Assembly: GCA_030704615.1 (NCBI GenBank)
Contig: CM060734.1
Coordinates: 12,462,001-12,526,000, forward strand
Reading direction: 5' to 3'
Length of the DNA: 64,000 nt
DNA from: Takakia lepidozioides
Taxonomy: Eukaryota; Streptophyta; Takakiopsida; Takakiales; Takakiaceae
A model generated the notes under the pieces. The model had not been told where the DNA came from. It did no database searches and saw only the letters and a list, made by a program, of their open reading frames with translations. The translations under genes were made by a program, and so were the position numbers. The first letter of the stretch is position 1; every line of letters starts with the position of its first letter. Shown here in pieces: positions 9,960 through 21,594 of this stretch.

Positions 9960-11398
9960 TTAGAGGGAAAGGAAATCCTCATAAGCCATAGAGCACACCC
10001 AAAAACAGTGCAAGGGGAATGGGGTGACCCCTAAGCCTGCAAAGTCATCCTCCAACATAAGGACTAGAATGGTGGCATCACCCACTTTTAACCCAAACCC
10101 CTCGTTTTCCACGTCTTCAGGTAACTGATAAATGAAAACATTGAAGAGCAGTGGGAAGAGGGTGCAGCCTTGAACTACACCTTGGTCAATATCAAAGAAG
10201 TCATATTTCTGTCCATTAACCGTAACACAGCTTTTGGTGCTCGCATACGGGTTGTGAACTATCCTCCACATCTTTCCTCTGACCCCTGGCCATTTTTCGG
10301 TTTGTACAATTGTTGGAAGGCCAACCAGAAACTTTTATTATTACCACCATGGTGGTTCAAGTTTATGTCACTATACAACTTTAAGTAATTTCTTTTGCGA
10401 CCTTACAAGCCAACTAACATCTTTGCCCATTTGGTGCACAAATCCTTATCATTTTTTATATTACAATAGTCCTTACAGAGTTCCCGCCTCTCAGCAATCT
10501 TGAGCTTGATCTCAACGGTCCACCAATTTACTCCTCAATTAGTTTCCTTCCAATGATCTTATCAGCGACAGAGGTGATGAAAGCTCTTTTGAATTTGCTT
10601 GCAAGAGGCATGGTCTCGGAGGAATGAGAATGGGAAGCTCAGGAGAAGGTTTTTTGTGTGTGAGAAAGCCATCTAGATTTATTTCAGACCTCTAAAATAA
10701 ATTTACGGAGGTCAGATAATGTTTTATTAGTCCTACCATAGCTCTAGAAGGGCTGGGGACCAAGCTTACCGTGGTGGGTTCTTGCTAACCCCCATTGTTG
10801 GTTAGATTACTATTTTGAGTTTGCTTGGAACTTTTCAAGAGCATTGCCCCAACTGGGCAGCCATGATTAAGGTGCATGGAAGGGGCAAACTAATCCCATA
10901 TCAGGCTATAATCACGTTGGCTACAGCCCGAGAGGGCCACAAGCAGAGTTGACCATGATGTTGTGCAGTCAAAGTACGATGTGGGAAAGCCTCTTTCAAG
11001 GCCAGGACATTCTGCCCTGACCTCTTCACTCAGAACTTTTTCTAATCTTTTGCCATTGGAATTCAGCTCTTCGTCAAAAAAAGGCCCTGCAAAGTTGGCT
11101 TGTTGTATACTATGACACAAGAAATCACAAACAAAGGATCCTACACCTTTCTGACCACGCTTTGCAGAGGCCACCTTGAGGGCACACATCTTACCATACC
11201 ACTTATACCCATCGACATCCCTAACTCTCTTGTCCACAGTTTCCCATGTCTCTTGTCCAGCACAAATGTGCAAGCCCTTATTTGAAGAACTTCACGCACA
11301 ACGAATTGTTTCCATTGGTTAGTCAGCCCACATAGGTTAAAGGTGCCCAGAAGGTGCCGAGTTGCAAACCAGCCTTTTGCATATGCATTGTCTGCCAT
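9960..11398 (-). pseudogene. Decayed LINE: endonuclease-like and reverse transcriptase fragments
   Basis: On the minus strand, 10,271-9,960 encodes a piece of a non-LTR reverse transcriptase. It contains VTVNG, then GVVQGCTLFPLLFNVFI, the palm motif that precedes the catalytic aspartates, and the FADD box is degraded. Upstream, 11,398-10,890 reads GTFNLCGLTNQW and KWYGKMCALKVA in two frames, which fits the start of an AP-type endonuclease domain only loosely. The spacing suits a LINE with the middle lost. Frameshifts are everywhere. Confidence 0.6.
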
Positions 11399-11504
11399 CT
11401 AGGTGGTTCATGAGAGCTCCTAGACGTCCTGCAATTCTGCAATGATTGGTCAGATTCATTGTAGGCAGGTTTAGTGGTCTTGTGTGTAAACTTTCAGGAT
11501 TGGC

Positions 11505-11655
11505 ATGCCATTGAGCGTGCTATATCCATCATTCAAACATTGATCGGTCACTGTGTGAGGAGACATGTCTGATTCTGGCCATTGACATGCCATATCCTTC
11601 ATTCACACATTGATAGGTCACTGTGCACAAAGACATGTCTGATTCTGGCTCAACC
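11505..11655. repeat. Tandem duplication, ~75-bp unit
   Basis: Two adjacent units share CATTGA, then GCCAT, ATATCC, TTCA, ACATTGAT, GGTCACTGTG and GACATGTCTGATTCTGG. Confidence 0.7.
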
Positions 11656-11945
11656 TCGTCCAGGGCTTCAAACAAGTTGGAAACTCTCAGTTTAAGTCCC
11701 CATCTTCGGCTGTCATCCCTGGGTGCCTCATTGAATCACCAATGTCTAAGATCGCTCTCCAACCAGTCAAGGGGTCGAACTTCTCTGAGATTACTTTGAA
11801 GTGAGTCTCTACGTGTAGCATTCTTAGACATTGTCACCTTCAATGCACCGCTGCTACAAAGTCTCGAGATAGCACCATCAGCCACATAATCCAAGCCTAG
11901 TAGTTTTAAAGGACACATTGTCCATCCTAGGATTCACCCCAAGAA

Positions 11946-12420
11946 CTACACATGAAGCTCTAGTCCCCAGGAATCAACCTGGGAATTAGGTGGCTGAACT
12001 TCAAACAAGAACACATCTGGGAGTTCGTCTTTTCCCACTAATGTTATTGGTTCTTCTGTAGTGATTCTTGATAAGTGATGGGATGTGATATGCATTCTTT
12101 CTGGTTTGTGTACCACTTCGAAGTCATATTCGTGAAGCAGGAGTAGCCACCAAGCTACTCTGCCACCATAACTAGTGGTCGATTTGTCAAATGTATCGAG
12201 GCCTGATGATCTACAATTGGTTGAATCAATTGCCCAACAAATAGTGTCGAAACTTCTGAATGACATAAATCATGGCCAATGTCTCTATTTTTGTGGTGCT
12301 GTAATTTCTCACAGTAGAGGTTAGTAACCTACTGGCATAGTATATAGGTGAATCCAATGTTCATGTGACATTTTGTGCTAGCACTACACCTATACCTATG
12401 CCCGAGGCATCGCTATGTTC
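11946..12420 (-). pseudogene. Ty3/gypsy RNase H fragment
   Basis: The minus strand reads SDASGIGIGVVLAQN, then PIYYASRLL, then RNYSTTKIETLAM, then IQKFRHYLLGN, the standard Ty3 RNase H core. After a frameshift it continues to LLLLHEYDFEVVHKPERMH and HHLSRI. One further in-frame stop is visible. Neither the reverse transcriptase nor the integrase is attached, so this is an isolated relic. Confidence 0.85.
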
Positions 12421-12539
12421 CAAGCTACTCATAGCACAACCCGTCAAATACAACACGTTACACCTGCCCTCAAAGACGCCCAACTCACTAAACAAGACCT
12501 CCACCTCTTATACATGACTTGAAAAAGGTCTTCGGCTCT

Positions 12540-13345
12540 ATCAATGTAGATGCATGGTGAATACAATTTTTTTTTTCAATTGTGTTTTTATTCTTAGGCA
12601 AGCAGTTTAAACCAATGTTGTACTGGTATGTCCATTTTGGCATACCCGACTAGTCCTGGTAGGTCCAACTTGGCTATTGAGTCCAACTGGTAGGGCCCGG
12701 GGTAGATTAGGACTGGGCCTGGCCAGTAGGTTATAGGTGGGTATGGGTATTTCAAATTTTGAGATACCTGGTCCTAGGCATGGGTATGACAAAAACTCAA
12801 ATGACATACTGGGGCAATATGTACAATGGTATGGTTATATCTTTAATGGATGGTATCTTTGACAATTACATTATATATTATGGTATTTTAAGGTTAACTT
12901 CATGTTATTTTTACATGTCTTTTATATTTGTACCCACAAACCCATGTTATTCTTTATAAATTTTTATTTTTGTACATGGTTATCCATGTTGTAGTGGCTG
13001 GGATACATGATGCCAATGGCTCAAATCAGTAATGCCAGCAGCTGGGAGCCCAAAGATATAGTGCTATTTTTTACATTGCACAAATGTGAACGAGGATAAG
13101 CACAAAAAAATTGTATCATTACACATACCCATGCTAGCTTGGGTTCATCAATCCTCAATACGGGTCTCAAGCCAAGTATGAAAATAGTTCATACTTAGAC
13201 TGGTATGGTAGGTAGGGGGTAGGTCCAGTGCTCAAAACCCGGGTCTAGGGTATAGCCGGGGTATACACCCCAAGACATATCCAACTGGTATGTTCTACAA
13301 TACCCTTACTCATAGTGCACATACCCCGGCCGACTGGATACATGG
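12540..13345. other. No gene seen; GGTATG-rich repeats
   Basis: GGTATG, GGTAGG and CATGGGTATG motifs are scattered through 12,620-12,800 and again near 13,200, as in a degenerate short repeat. The remainder is A/T-rich with no coding signal. Confidence 0.35.
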
Positions 13346-13349
13346 TGCT

Positions 13350-13590
13350 GGTGGGTGTGTGCCAGGTAGTTGGTGTTGGTTGTCTTGTGAAAAGTGGTGA
13401 GTAGGGCGCGGTCGAGTACCAAAGAGATCGTCTTCGATTTGCCAGGTGTTGTCTTCTGAGGAGTACCCAGCCTATTTGCAAAGGTAGTACGTGTCAATGC
13501 AAGTGGCGCCAAATGAGTCAATGGACGTTTGAGTTTTAATCCCTAAGATAGACTCAATGTTGAATGCTTCGGGGTTATCTGGATCGGCTA
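13350..13590 (-). pseudogene. Chromodomain fragment, copy 2
   Basis: This is a close relative of 2,167-2,455. The minus strand reads GIKTQTSIDSFGATCIDTYY, then LCK, a stop, then AGYSSEDNTWQIEDDLFG. The stop replaces the W of the KW pair in copy 1, which a single G-to-A change would explain. After the chromodomain the two copies share THPPAP/THKHHVS-like ends and then diverge. The parent element is unknown. Confidence 0.6.
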
Positions 13591-13689
13591 GAAGTACAAC
13601 ACTAGTTTAAACGTTGTATTGTCAAAACAAGACAATTTGTTAATTTTTCGAAAAGTGCTGGGCACTTAAAAATACCTAGGCATTTGCCA

Positions 13690-14210
13690 GCCCGGTTGCA
13701 GGTATGGACGTGACGCCGCAGTAACATGTCAGCGTCAACGTCACGTCAAGACGTGATGACGACCGTCACGTCCATAAGAAGACATTCATCGCGGTATTTT
13801 TTTTTATTTTTTTTTACTTTTTTACTTTTTACCTTCTTTTGCTACGTTGGCAACAGCGAGGACGAAGGCGACCGGCCAGGTGACGGCTTGTCGAGGCGAC
13901 CATGCAGGCGCCGGTCGCCGGGCGGGATGGGGCGCCGGCCCGGGCGACCGCCACATCAGCGGTCGCCACGTCGGCAGTCCCCGGGCGGATGGGCCGCTGG
14001 CACGGGCGACCGCCACATCAGCGGTCATCGCACGCCACGTCAGCGGTTACCTGGCGGGATGGGCCGCCGGCCCGGGTGCCACGTCAGCCATGTGGGCGAC
14101 CGCGACAACAGGGCGACCGCCGATGTGGCAGTCGCCACATTGCGCTGGTGGCCGCCACGTGGCGGACATCTTCCGGAAGGCGCTTGGGTGACCGCTTTTG
14201 AGCGGTCGCC
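13690..14210. repeat. GC-rich left terminal array of hAT complex
   Basis: GCGACCGCC and GCGGTCGCC alternate as palindrome arms across 13,870-14,210 in very CpG-rich DNA. The block at 13,705-13,775 is built of GACGTGAC and GTCAGCGTCA. Both motif sets recur at 26.2-27.5 kb, at the other edge of the hAT region. Subterminal repeats of this kind bind transposase in several plant DNA transposons. The arginine-rich open frame across it is a by-product of the repeat. Confidence 0.7.
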
Positions 14211-14260
14211 CATATAAGGGGAAGGAGGCCATTCTTGGCTCTCACTTTCACTCTTCCCCT
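14205..14260 (+). promoter_or_regulatory. TATA promoter for RING accessory gene
   Basis: CCATATAAGGGGAAGGAGG (TATA at about 14,213) lies at the inner edge of the palindrome array and some 400 bases before the first ATG at 14,629. The promoter at 26,060 on the other strand has a matching ATATAAGG-AAGGAGG block. Confidence 0.55.
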
Positions 14261-14628
14261 TTAGCTCTGTGGGTGTGGGATGCTTTGCATTCTGCCGAGC
14301 GGAGTTAGAGGAAGAGGGAAGCCATTGACACGGAGGGGGAGGTTTTTTGTCTCCGATTTTTATAAAATTGTGGGCTTTTTCCTACCCCCGCATCCCATCT
14401 TTGGCTTCCAAACCCATTTTCTCAATTCATTAGGTGGGGACTAAATAGATCTTTGTGTATTTTGGATTTGGCCCCCCCTTGTGGTGTGTTACATTCTACT
14501 GTGATTTTGCTGAAATTGGTGAGTTTCGGTCAAACGAGGTGACTGGAGCAGGTACACTAGGCCTTTACATCATATAGAAATAAATGAGAGTTGTGTAAAG
14601 GCTATATAATATTACGAACGTTATAAAA

Positions 14629-17066
14629 ATGACGGAGGAGGGGGGGCAACGGTGTGGGCACCGAGAGAAGGCGGTCCAACTAGGCCCCGCAGGGAAGAGA
14701 GGTGCCAAAGGGAAGAAACATGACCTCAATTGGGACGTTTACGATAGGCCGGAAATTCAAGCGGCCGACGGATGGGATGCTATTCCGGAGAACAAACTGT
14801 GGACTATGGGGATATTTAAAAAATTCGTGAAAATGTGTCACATAAACCGTTTGTGGCCCAGGCCAATCGCATCAGATATTCACTCGGAACAATTGCTGCG
14901 ACGCCCCAACTTGCACAAATGCACATTTTCGCCAGAGGGCCGAAGATGTATATAAGACATTGTGGGGACAACCAAAGTTGTACCGAAACTCCATATTATA
15001 TACATTGGCAGCCATGGTGTATGTTGAGGTTGTTTTGCATAGGCGTGTGGATTGGCAGACAGCCACAAAATGAAAAGGAGTGAAGCAGTACACCCTTAGC
15101 GACATCCCCGACACATATGAGCCCCAGCCCCAAAGCCAGTTGAATGCAACTGCAGCAACAGTAGCACTACCAATGCACCCGAAGCAATTGCAGCACAGCC
15201 TTTGTTGGAAAACGAATTGCAAGCCAAAGACCGACGTATCACGAAGTTGGAGGACATGGTGAATAGGCAAAGGTGTCAAGGAATTGGAGAGACAGTCCTC
15301 AATATTGGTCGACGATGTCATTGCACAAATAACTTATGATATTCCTAGCCTGCCCCGGTCGTCATTTGTTGTTGCACAGGATGCAAGGCTTGAATGTGAA
15401 CAGAGGACAAAAGGCAAAGAGCCTATGGTGGTGAGGGGTGAGTGTTCGGGAACAACTATTCAATCCGACACAACAATTGTTGTGGAAAATCTCATTAAGG
15501 AACGTGATACCGTAAGGGCGACTGCAAATCAGCTGGCCAGGGTAGTAGACCTCAAAAGGTTTGTGCCACGTGAAGAGAGGTGGACGGAGTGGGTCATGTG
15601 GGCAAGAACTTTGGCATCAGAAGAGGTTCAGAAAGAACATGCACTATATCGACTACAACAAGCTGCACGGATGTCAAATCGTGCTGTGCAGAACATTTAT
15701 GCAAACATGCAGCGCTATGAGGCATTTGCCACTAACCGAGAAAAAGAAAATGATGAAGAAAGAAAAAAACGTGAAGACCAAGATGTGTCCGCCGCACTTG
15801 CCACCCATACATCCGAGTTTGACTCATTCACAGTGTGGGGTGATTTACATGGCATGTTTGACCATTGTGAACATAGAGTTGGTGGAGGCATTGAGAGCAT
15901 AATTTGGGAATTTGAAATGGGGGAGGAGTGGGATACTAGTGAGACACAAATGTCATCTCACTTGTTCGACAACAAGCGGGTGGAGTGCTCACGTCCTCCA
16001 ATACCATCATGGATCAAAGATGGCTCGTGTTGTCCAGTTTGCCTTAATTCATATGGTCCGGAGGGTGCATACTTGTTGGGAAGTTGTGGACATATGTTTC
16101 ACGTAACTTGTTTGAAGTCGGCGGCTCTGATAAGCAACACATGTCCGTCATGTCGTGCGCCAATCCACCGACGTTACTATGAGCTATTTGGGTTGGAGGA
16201 TGTGATGCCCATAGGGTATGAGCTCAATCGACACAATTTCCCTTTGGACTAGGAACCTCACAATTTTCGAAAGACGTTGGCATGGAATGCTGATACGAGG
16301 ATGCATGGCATGATATCCAATCGAACGTTCGATATCAATGAGTTTTGAATGACATCTAATTGGGAAATCACAAAACGTGCTCGTTGCATAGAAGATCCAG
16401 ATCAACGGGAGTTGTTTTGTCGAAACCTTGGAGGACATTGGGGAATAAGAAGCGAGAGGTTTTTCCGGTTGCCCGAGAACCTACCAAACGGAGTGAACCT
16501 TTCCTCATACAATGGTAATTCGATTGGCCGGCATCTGTTGCTGCATAGCCTTGAGTGTGTTGCCAAATCATGGATCCGAATGAACGACACAATGACGGAA
16601 CGCAAAGAGCGGCGGCTGCGTCGCAATCCTGCATATGAAGATGCGGATGAAAAGAAAATCAACAGATATGCCAAGGCCATTAGGCAAGTCGTTAGAACGT
16701 GGCAAATGAGTCTAGCAAGCGCGTTAGTGGGTGTGAAATCCATTGATCTCCCAAATGTCCAGGACCTTGGAGGCCGCTGAAACTGTCGCCAACAATGTTA
16801 ACTCGCCGCCTCGTCGCCTCCAAAATGATAGTCAACAGAGTGACAATCAATACTCCCCAGAGTCACTCCTCATGATGGCAAGGGTGGACGAGGAACGTGT
16901 TAGGCTCGGGCCACCACCTCGCACTCGATACCAGACCCGAGCTCGCTTGCCCATTCATCCGGACGCCGCTTCTACACACTCAGCGTTGTCATCAACCCCA
17001 CATCCGGCGGTGCCATCTGCAACTTCAGGGAGTGAAACACAAGAGACTATAGATTTATCGGAATAG
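14629..17066 (+). pseudogene. Accessory gene of hAT complex, RING-finger protein (broken)
   Basis: A coding stretch of roughly 750 codons, broken by several frameshifts (near 14,850, 14,940, 15,270 and 16,770) and by in-frame stops at 16,250-16,252 and 16,346-16,348. Order: a lysine-rich start; NWDVYDRPEIQAADGWDAIP, which could be a DNA-binding helix; YKTLWGQPKLYRNSILYTLA; a coiled coil around LLENELQAKDRRITKLEDM; an acidic and charged helical stretch; then a RING-type finger at 16,028-16,161 with CCPVC, CGHMFHVTC and CPSC. RING fingers of this kind usually make E3 ubiquitin ligases. The C-terminal third is basic, then S/P-rich. It converges on the hAT transposase at 17,848. I do not recognise the whole protein; the link to transposition rests on position. 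Confidence 0.6.
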
Positions 17067-17847
17067 CCTCGCTCTTACATATTACAACTATGAATAGATC
17101 TTTTTGTCGATGATAATATTCCTATAACTTCTAATAGGTTTGTAAAATTTCAACATAGCATTTTATGCCCGAATTTCGAAGCATTGCCCATGAGGCATGT
17201 CTTTCGTGATTTGACTATGGCGCCCAATGCTTGTGGATGACCTTTATATTTGAAGCACTCTTTCTCATTATTCTGGAATTTTCAATTTGAATTTTGCATG
17301 GACCATGGTTGTACGTCATATTTGTTGAGCTGAATAACTGTTAACCAGAATAATTTTGATTGACCTGATAGGGATTTAATGTAGAACTTCATAGTGTCGA
17401 TGAGTAAGTTATAACTTATTAACAAGTCCACCGTTGTTGTCAAGTTGCGGGTTTGGAATTTTAATCAAGTCCACCGGCATACATGAATATTTCATAGGGA
17501 TACTCAATTTTAGAGTGAATAGTTCTCAATACATTGCATGCCAAAATGTGAATATTGTGCGGTCTGCTCTGCTGGACAACCGCGATTGTTGTATATCCCA
17601 TCTTGTTCATCATTGACCCAACATCATTTGGCATTATTGATATTATTTTATATGAACATCATGGTGCATGCACATTCTACTTTGCATACATTCATAGTTT
17701 CATAATTATATAAATGCAAGTTCCGAATCAATTTCATATTTCATACGAAAGCAAACCAGGCTACATGTATTCCAATAGTTTAGTGGACCGCAACACATTC
17801 ACCACGGACCATCTTGCAAGTTCTTGCCTACGAAGATGTCCATCTTC
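17067..17847. other. Intergenic gap between convergent genes
   Basis: A/T-rich and without a gene. It separates the 3' ends of the accessory gene (+) and the transposase (-) and would hold both polyadenylation sites. Confidence 0.5.
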
Positions 17848-19580
17848 CTAATTGTTTCTATTTCTACGACGGGATGACAATCTTGCCGGCCCCACCAGCG
17901 TGAAGTCCAAGTCCCCCTGCACTTCACCGTCAGCGCCATGGTCGGTGCTGTCATCGTCCTCAGTGGCCGTTGTGGTTGCATCAGGCATTCTTAGACGCAT
18001 CCGACCCCGTTTGATCTTCATTTGCCGCATTGGCCTATTCCCATCACGATCAGTAATTCCATCGATAGTATCTGGCCCACGTGTGTTGCGATCACCAATG
18101 AAACTTTGTACAATTTTTTGCCTTTTCGCCGCTTGTGGGGGATTTTGTATTCTCGTACCAGAATGGGGGCCACGGTGATGCGCTGCTGAGGGTCCACCGA
18201 CATGATATGAGAGTCGATTGACGTGGGTGGACTGTCGGTTCAGATGGACCTGCAATGGCAAATGATCGTCATCCGATGGATCCACCGGAGATATTTCCAT
18301 CTGCATTTGGGATGACCGAAGTGCCTGTCCTCGCGTCACGTGAGCGCTTGCCATGTTTTTTGTCACATTCTCGTGCGACTCGGGCTCTTCAACTTCCTCT
18401 GTTGTTTGCGGTGTTGTGGTGGACGGGAGGGTAACAGTTGCCGCCATGTGTACTTCCACATTTTCATTGGTCTCGTTCCCATTTGGAATACTACCTGAGC
18501 CCCGTTCCTCATCCACGCTTGGGTGAAGGCTGAAGTTGACTGCACTGCTTGGCAATGTCGGAAGAGGATGCACATGCGGGTGGTGGTCCGTATCATGCAC
18601 TGTAGTGCGGGTGACTCCAATATGAGCCACATGATGCACCACATCATCTGCGAGTAAGTCATCAAACATCGAAGGCATTGTATCATCATCCTCATTGAAA
18701 CCATGTGCATCATATCCATTGCCCTCTGCATCATCTCCCGCTTGGGAGCTATCCAAACTAGTAGAATTACCGGCATCCTCACTTGCTGTATAGGCCTCAA
18801 AAGCTGAGTCTTCAGATTGCAAGTTCCTCTTGTACCATGCTGCAGTATCATCCCCCGCTTGAGCCCGTAATAGCCGTGAATTGGTATACACATATACCAA
18901 TTTCTCGGCCCTATCCGGATGCAACCTGTTCCGAATCTTGCTATGCACGAATGAATAACTACTCCAATTACGTTCACAGAAAGATGCGGGTCTTTCAATG
19001 AAAATACATGTTGCTGAAGGTTCCTCAATAGCAACCATGCCTTTCCCATAACTGGTTTCTTTCCATCGAACTCCCGTAACACAACAAGGGCTGGCTCCAC
19101 CATGTGCACAAAATTCTCGCACTTGGACCAGAAATCATCTGATCGAATGGTCTTTCTGACCTTTTGACTTTTGCTCAGTGACTTGTTCTTCCGAGAGTCC
19201 CGCAACGTCCGTACGTGGACTTCCCACTGTGGGTCAATAACAGTGTGCTTGAGCGCGGACCTCACAGTCACCAACCTGTCCACCATCAGGAAGTTGGTGG
19301 CAAACCGAGTTTCCCCTGGATTCTTTAGGCTGTATTTTGGTTCGTGCCTCCTGTATATTGCCAAATGCATGTGGTGGTTTTGGATGAACTTCACAACAGA
19401 CTTGGCCTGCTTCACAAGGTCTTTCACCCATTGCTCTTTTTCCCAATCTGCTAACAGTAGGTCGAGGATATGAGCACAATATCCTTGATAATACATGTGA
19501 GGGTACTGAGCCAAAAGTAACTGGGCCATATTTCTCATGTTCGAGGTATTGTCCGTACAAATTTGCACAATTTTCTCCAA
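17848..19580 (-). pseudogene. hAT-family transposase, copy 1 (5' end removed by LTR insertion)
   Basis: Cut-and-paste transposase of the hAT superfamily. It begins abruptly with VQICTDNTSNMRN, then continues through the H/L-rich middle (LAIYRRHEPKYSL, GETRFATNFLMVDRL) to GKAWLLL. Compared with copy 2 (23.4-25.8 kb), about 120 residues before the C-terminal dimerisation motif are gone, with a frame change near 19,000. The motif itself, CERNWSSYSFVHSKIRNRL, is intact, followed by a long acidic tail. The N-terminal half with the BED finger is missing because an LTR-like repeat starts at 19,577. It cannot make an active enzyme. Confidence 0.85.
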
Positions 19581-21135
19581 GTTATTTTACCACTAGTGTG
19601 AAGTTAGCTAGGAAATAGCTAGCTTTTATATATTGACATTTGGGATTGACCCAAGTGTCAATGCAGGGGCCAATATATGTTTGGGCACATGATGTTGTTA
19701 TCTTCACGGCAGATCGCGGTGGGCTCATCTTTCTCGAGTTGAGCCTCACCGCGTCTAGCTATGGCGCCGTAGTGTGGATTCCCCATGGCGTGGGGTGCAC
19801 TTGGCTCGACTTAATATATGAGTGATGTTTTCATGTGCAAGTGTGTGAGTTTGAGAGAGCTTGTATGCTTGTATCATTATTTTCCTTATCACTTGAGAAA
19901 GATGAGTTCGAGTCTGTGAGTGCCAGGTTCGAGTTGTTTTGTAGCACTTGTGTTTTCATGAGAAGCGGTTTAGCCTAGAGTGCAGGGATCCGTGCATGAG
20001 CCTATCCAAAGTGGATGGAGTGCAAAGGCGAACAGGTTGCAGGTTTGCAATGGATAGAGAGGCGGGTAGCCTATGTTGAAGAGCGGCGTTGAATAGCTCA
20101 ATGCTATGGCAACCAAGTTTGGGCTTCTAGTGTGAAGCGGAGGAGATGCTGGCCACGAGTGGGCAAACTGGTGGTCGTCTTCTTCAGCTACAGGCCGAGT
20201 TAAGGAGCTGTAGAAATGTGGGCTGCGCATGGACATCTAGCATGTTGCAGGTTGGAGATGACATGATGAGCTCCAGGTATTTCTACCCGAAACTAGTTGT
20301 TGCGGGTAGATGAGGAGCAGCCGAATGGTGGAGCTGCGAGGGGATGCATCGCAGCCCGTTGGGAGCTTCAGCTCCAAGCTCATGAAGAGGTATGAGTGAA
20401 GAGAGGGGGCTGGTCCCTTTTGTGTGCAAATCAGTGCACTTGTGAAACATGTGCTGAGTTGGAGTTTCAATCTGAAACTCAGCAGTGTAAGGGCTCTTGG
20501 AGTGGCAAGAGCAGGGCTAGAAGGGCAACAACGAGGCGCCCTAGAGCCAAGGGAGATGCATGAGAAGTGCAGGTGCACCAAGTTTGTAAAGGTGTGTATT
20601 TTCAGATTTGTTTTTGTGAGCTTCATGAAGAAAATGGAGCTTGTTGGGCAGCATATAGCTTGCTTGTTGAGTTGGAGGCACTTCTAGTGGGCCGTGAGAG
20701 CTCAAGAGTGCAGGGCGACGGGGCTGATGGCTCCGCAGAAGCCATAGCTCGTCGGTAGCAGGTGCAGGAGCAAACCCCAGCTCGGGGAGAGCTCGGGAAC
20801 GCGTGGGAACGCCGGGAACGCATGGAAACTCGTTGGGAGTTCCAGGGAACGCAGGGAATAGTGACCGTGATGGGCCGTTGGGGCGGTATCACGAGATATC
20901 ACGAGCCCAGGTCGTGATGGTTGACCGTGACCGTTGACCATGACCGTTGGAGGTCGTGGTGCGGACACAACGGGTGGGCACGGTGACCAGATAGTGGGGA
21001 TGGCGGGCCGTGAAGGCTCGTGGGAGTGGTACCACGGGGTATCACTGGGCAGCCCGTGGCCGACAAGTGCCTAGGGCGGGCCGTGAGGAGTAGTGGCGGT
21101 TAGAGCCAAGGAAGGCCGCGAACAGGCAGAGTGAA
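19577..21135 (+). repeat. R1 LTR-like repeat, plus orientation
   Basis: Begins CCAAGTTATTTTACCACTAG, against TGTCAAG in the 38.8 kb copy, and ends CGAACAGGCAGAGTG followed by A-rich DNA. It carries TTATCTTCACG, TCTCGAGTTGAGCCT, GCTCGACTTAATATATGAG (a TATA box near 19,811) and later GTTCCC/GGGAAC runs. It matches 37,622-38,787 in reverse. About 390 bases (20,005-20,395) are absent from that copy. A TG start, a TATA box and over 1 kb length suit an LTR; the A-rich end is unusual for one. It interrupts hAT copy 1. Confidence 0.75.
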
Positions 21136-21189
21136 AAAATAAAAAATAAAAAAAATAAAAAAAAATAAAAATTGCAAGATCGTTGCAGG

Positions 21190-21523
21190 TGTTGTCAGGT
21201 ATGAGTGTTACAGCCTTGACTGACCTACCCATCTTACAGTCAACAACAAAACTCCAAGACCTGTTACTTTCTATTCTGCTCTGAGAATGATGAAGCGCAA
21301 CAGCAGCCAAATAGCACACTGAATCAGAGGTTACCGAACAGACTAGAACACTCGGCAAATTATGTAATTTTTGACCACACATCAAATCATGAAAGGCAAT
21401 AAAAAGTGTAGCTGTAGCTTGCCACAATGTTTTTCTTTCTTCTTTTAACTCAAGGTTCTGTTGTGATCTCACTTGTTGTGCACAAAGCCACTCCATGCAT
21501 TCTTGTGAGATAGTAGATTCCAT
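21190..21523 (-). CDS. Unrecognised coding-like segment
   Basis: The minus strand is open from an ATG at 21,523. It runs through MESTISQECMEWLCAQQ and LELKEERKTLWQATATLF into SWSFVVDCKMGRSVKAVTL, then enters the A-rich tail of the neighbouring repeat. Composition looks like protein rather than chance, but I recognise no family. It may be the end of a host or element gene cut by the repeat. Confidence 0.3.
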
Positions 21524-21594
21524 AGTTCCAGTTGGACCAGCATGTCTAGTTCATCAATTTTATGAGTTCTGAATTTCATGTCTAGTTCATATAC

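Noticed and set aside
13726-14217. 163-codon arginine- and proline-rich open frame
   Set aside because: It spans GCGACCGC palindromes. All frames on both strands are open because of GC-rich repetition, so it is not a gene.
17852-18178. 108-codon plus-strand frame opposite the hAT acidic tail
   Set aside because: It is the complement of the acidic tail of the transposase and has no features of its own.
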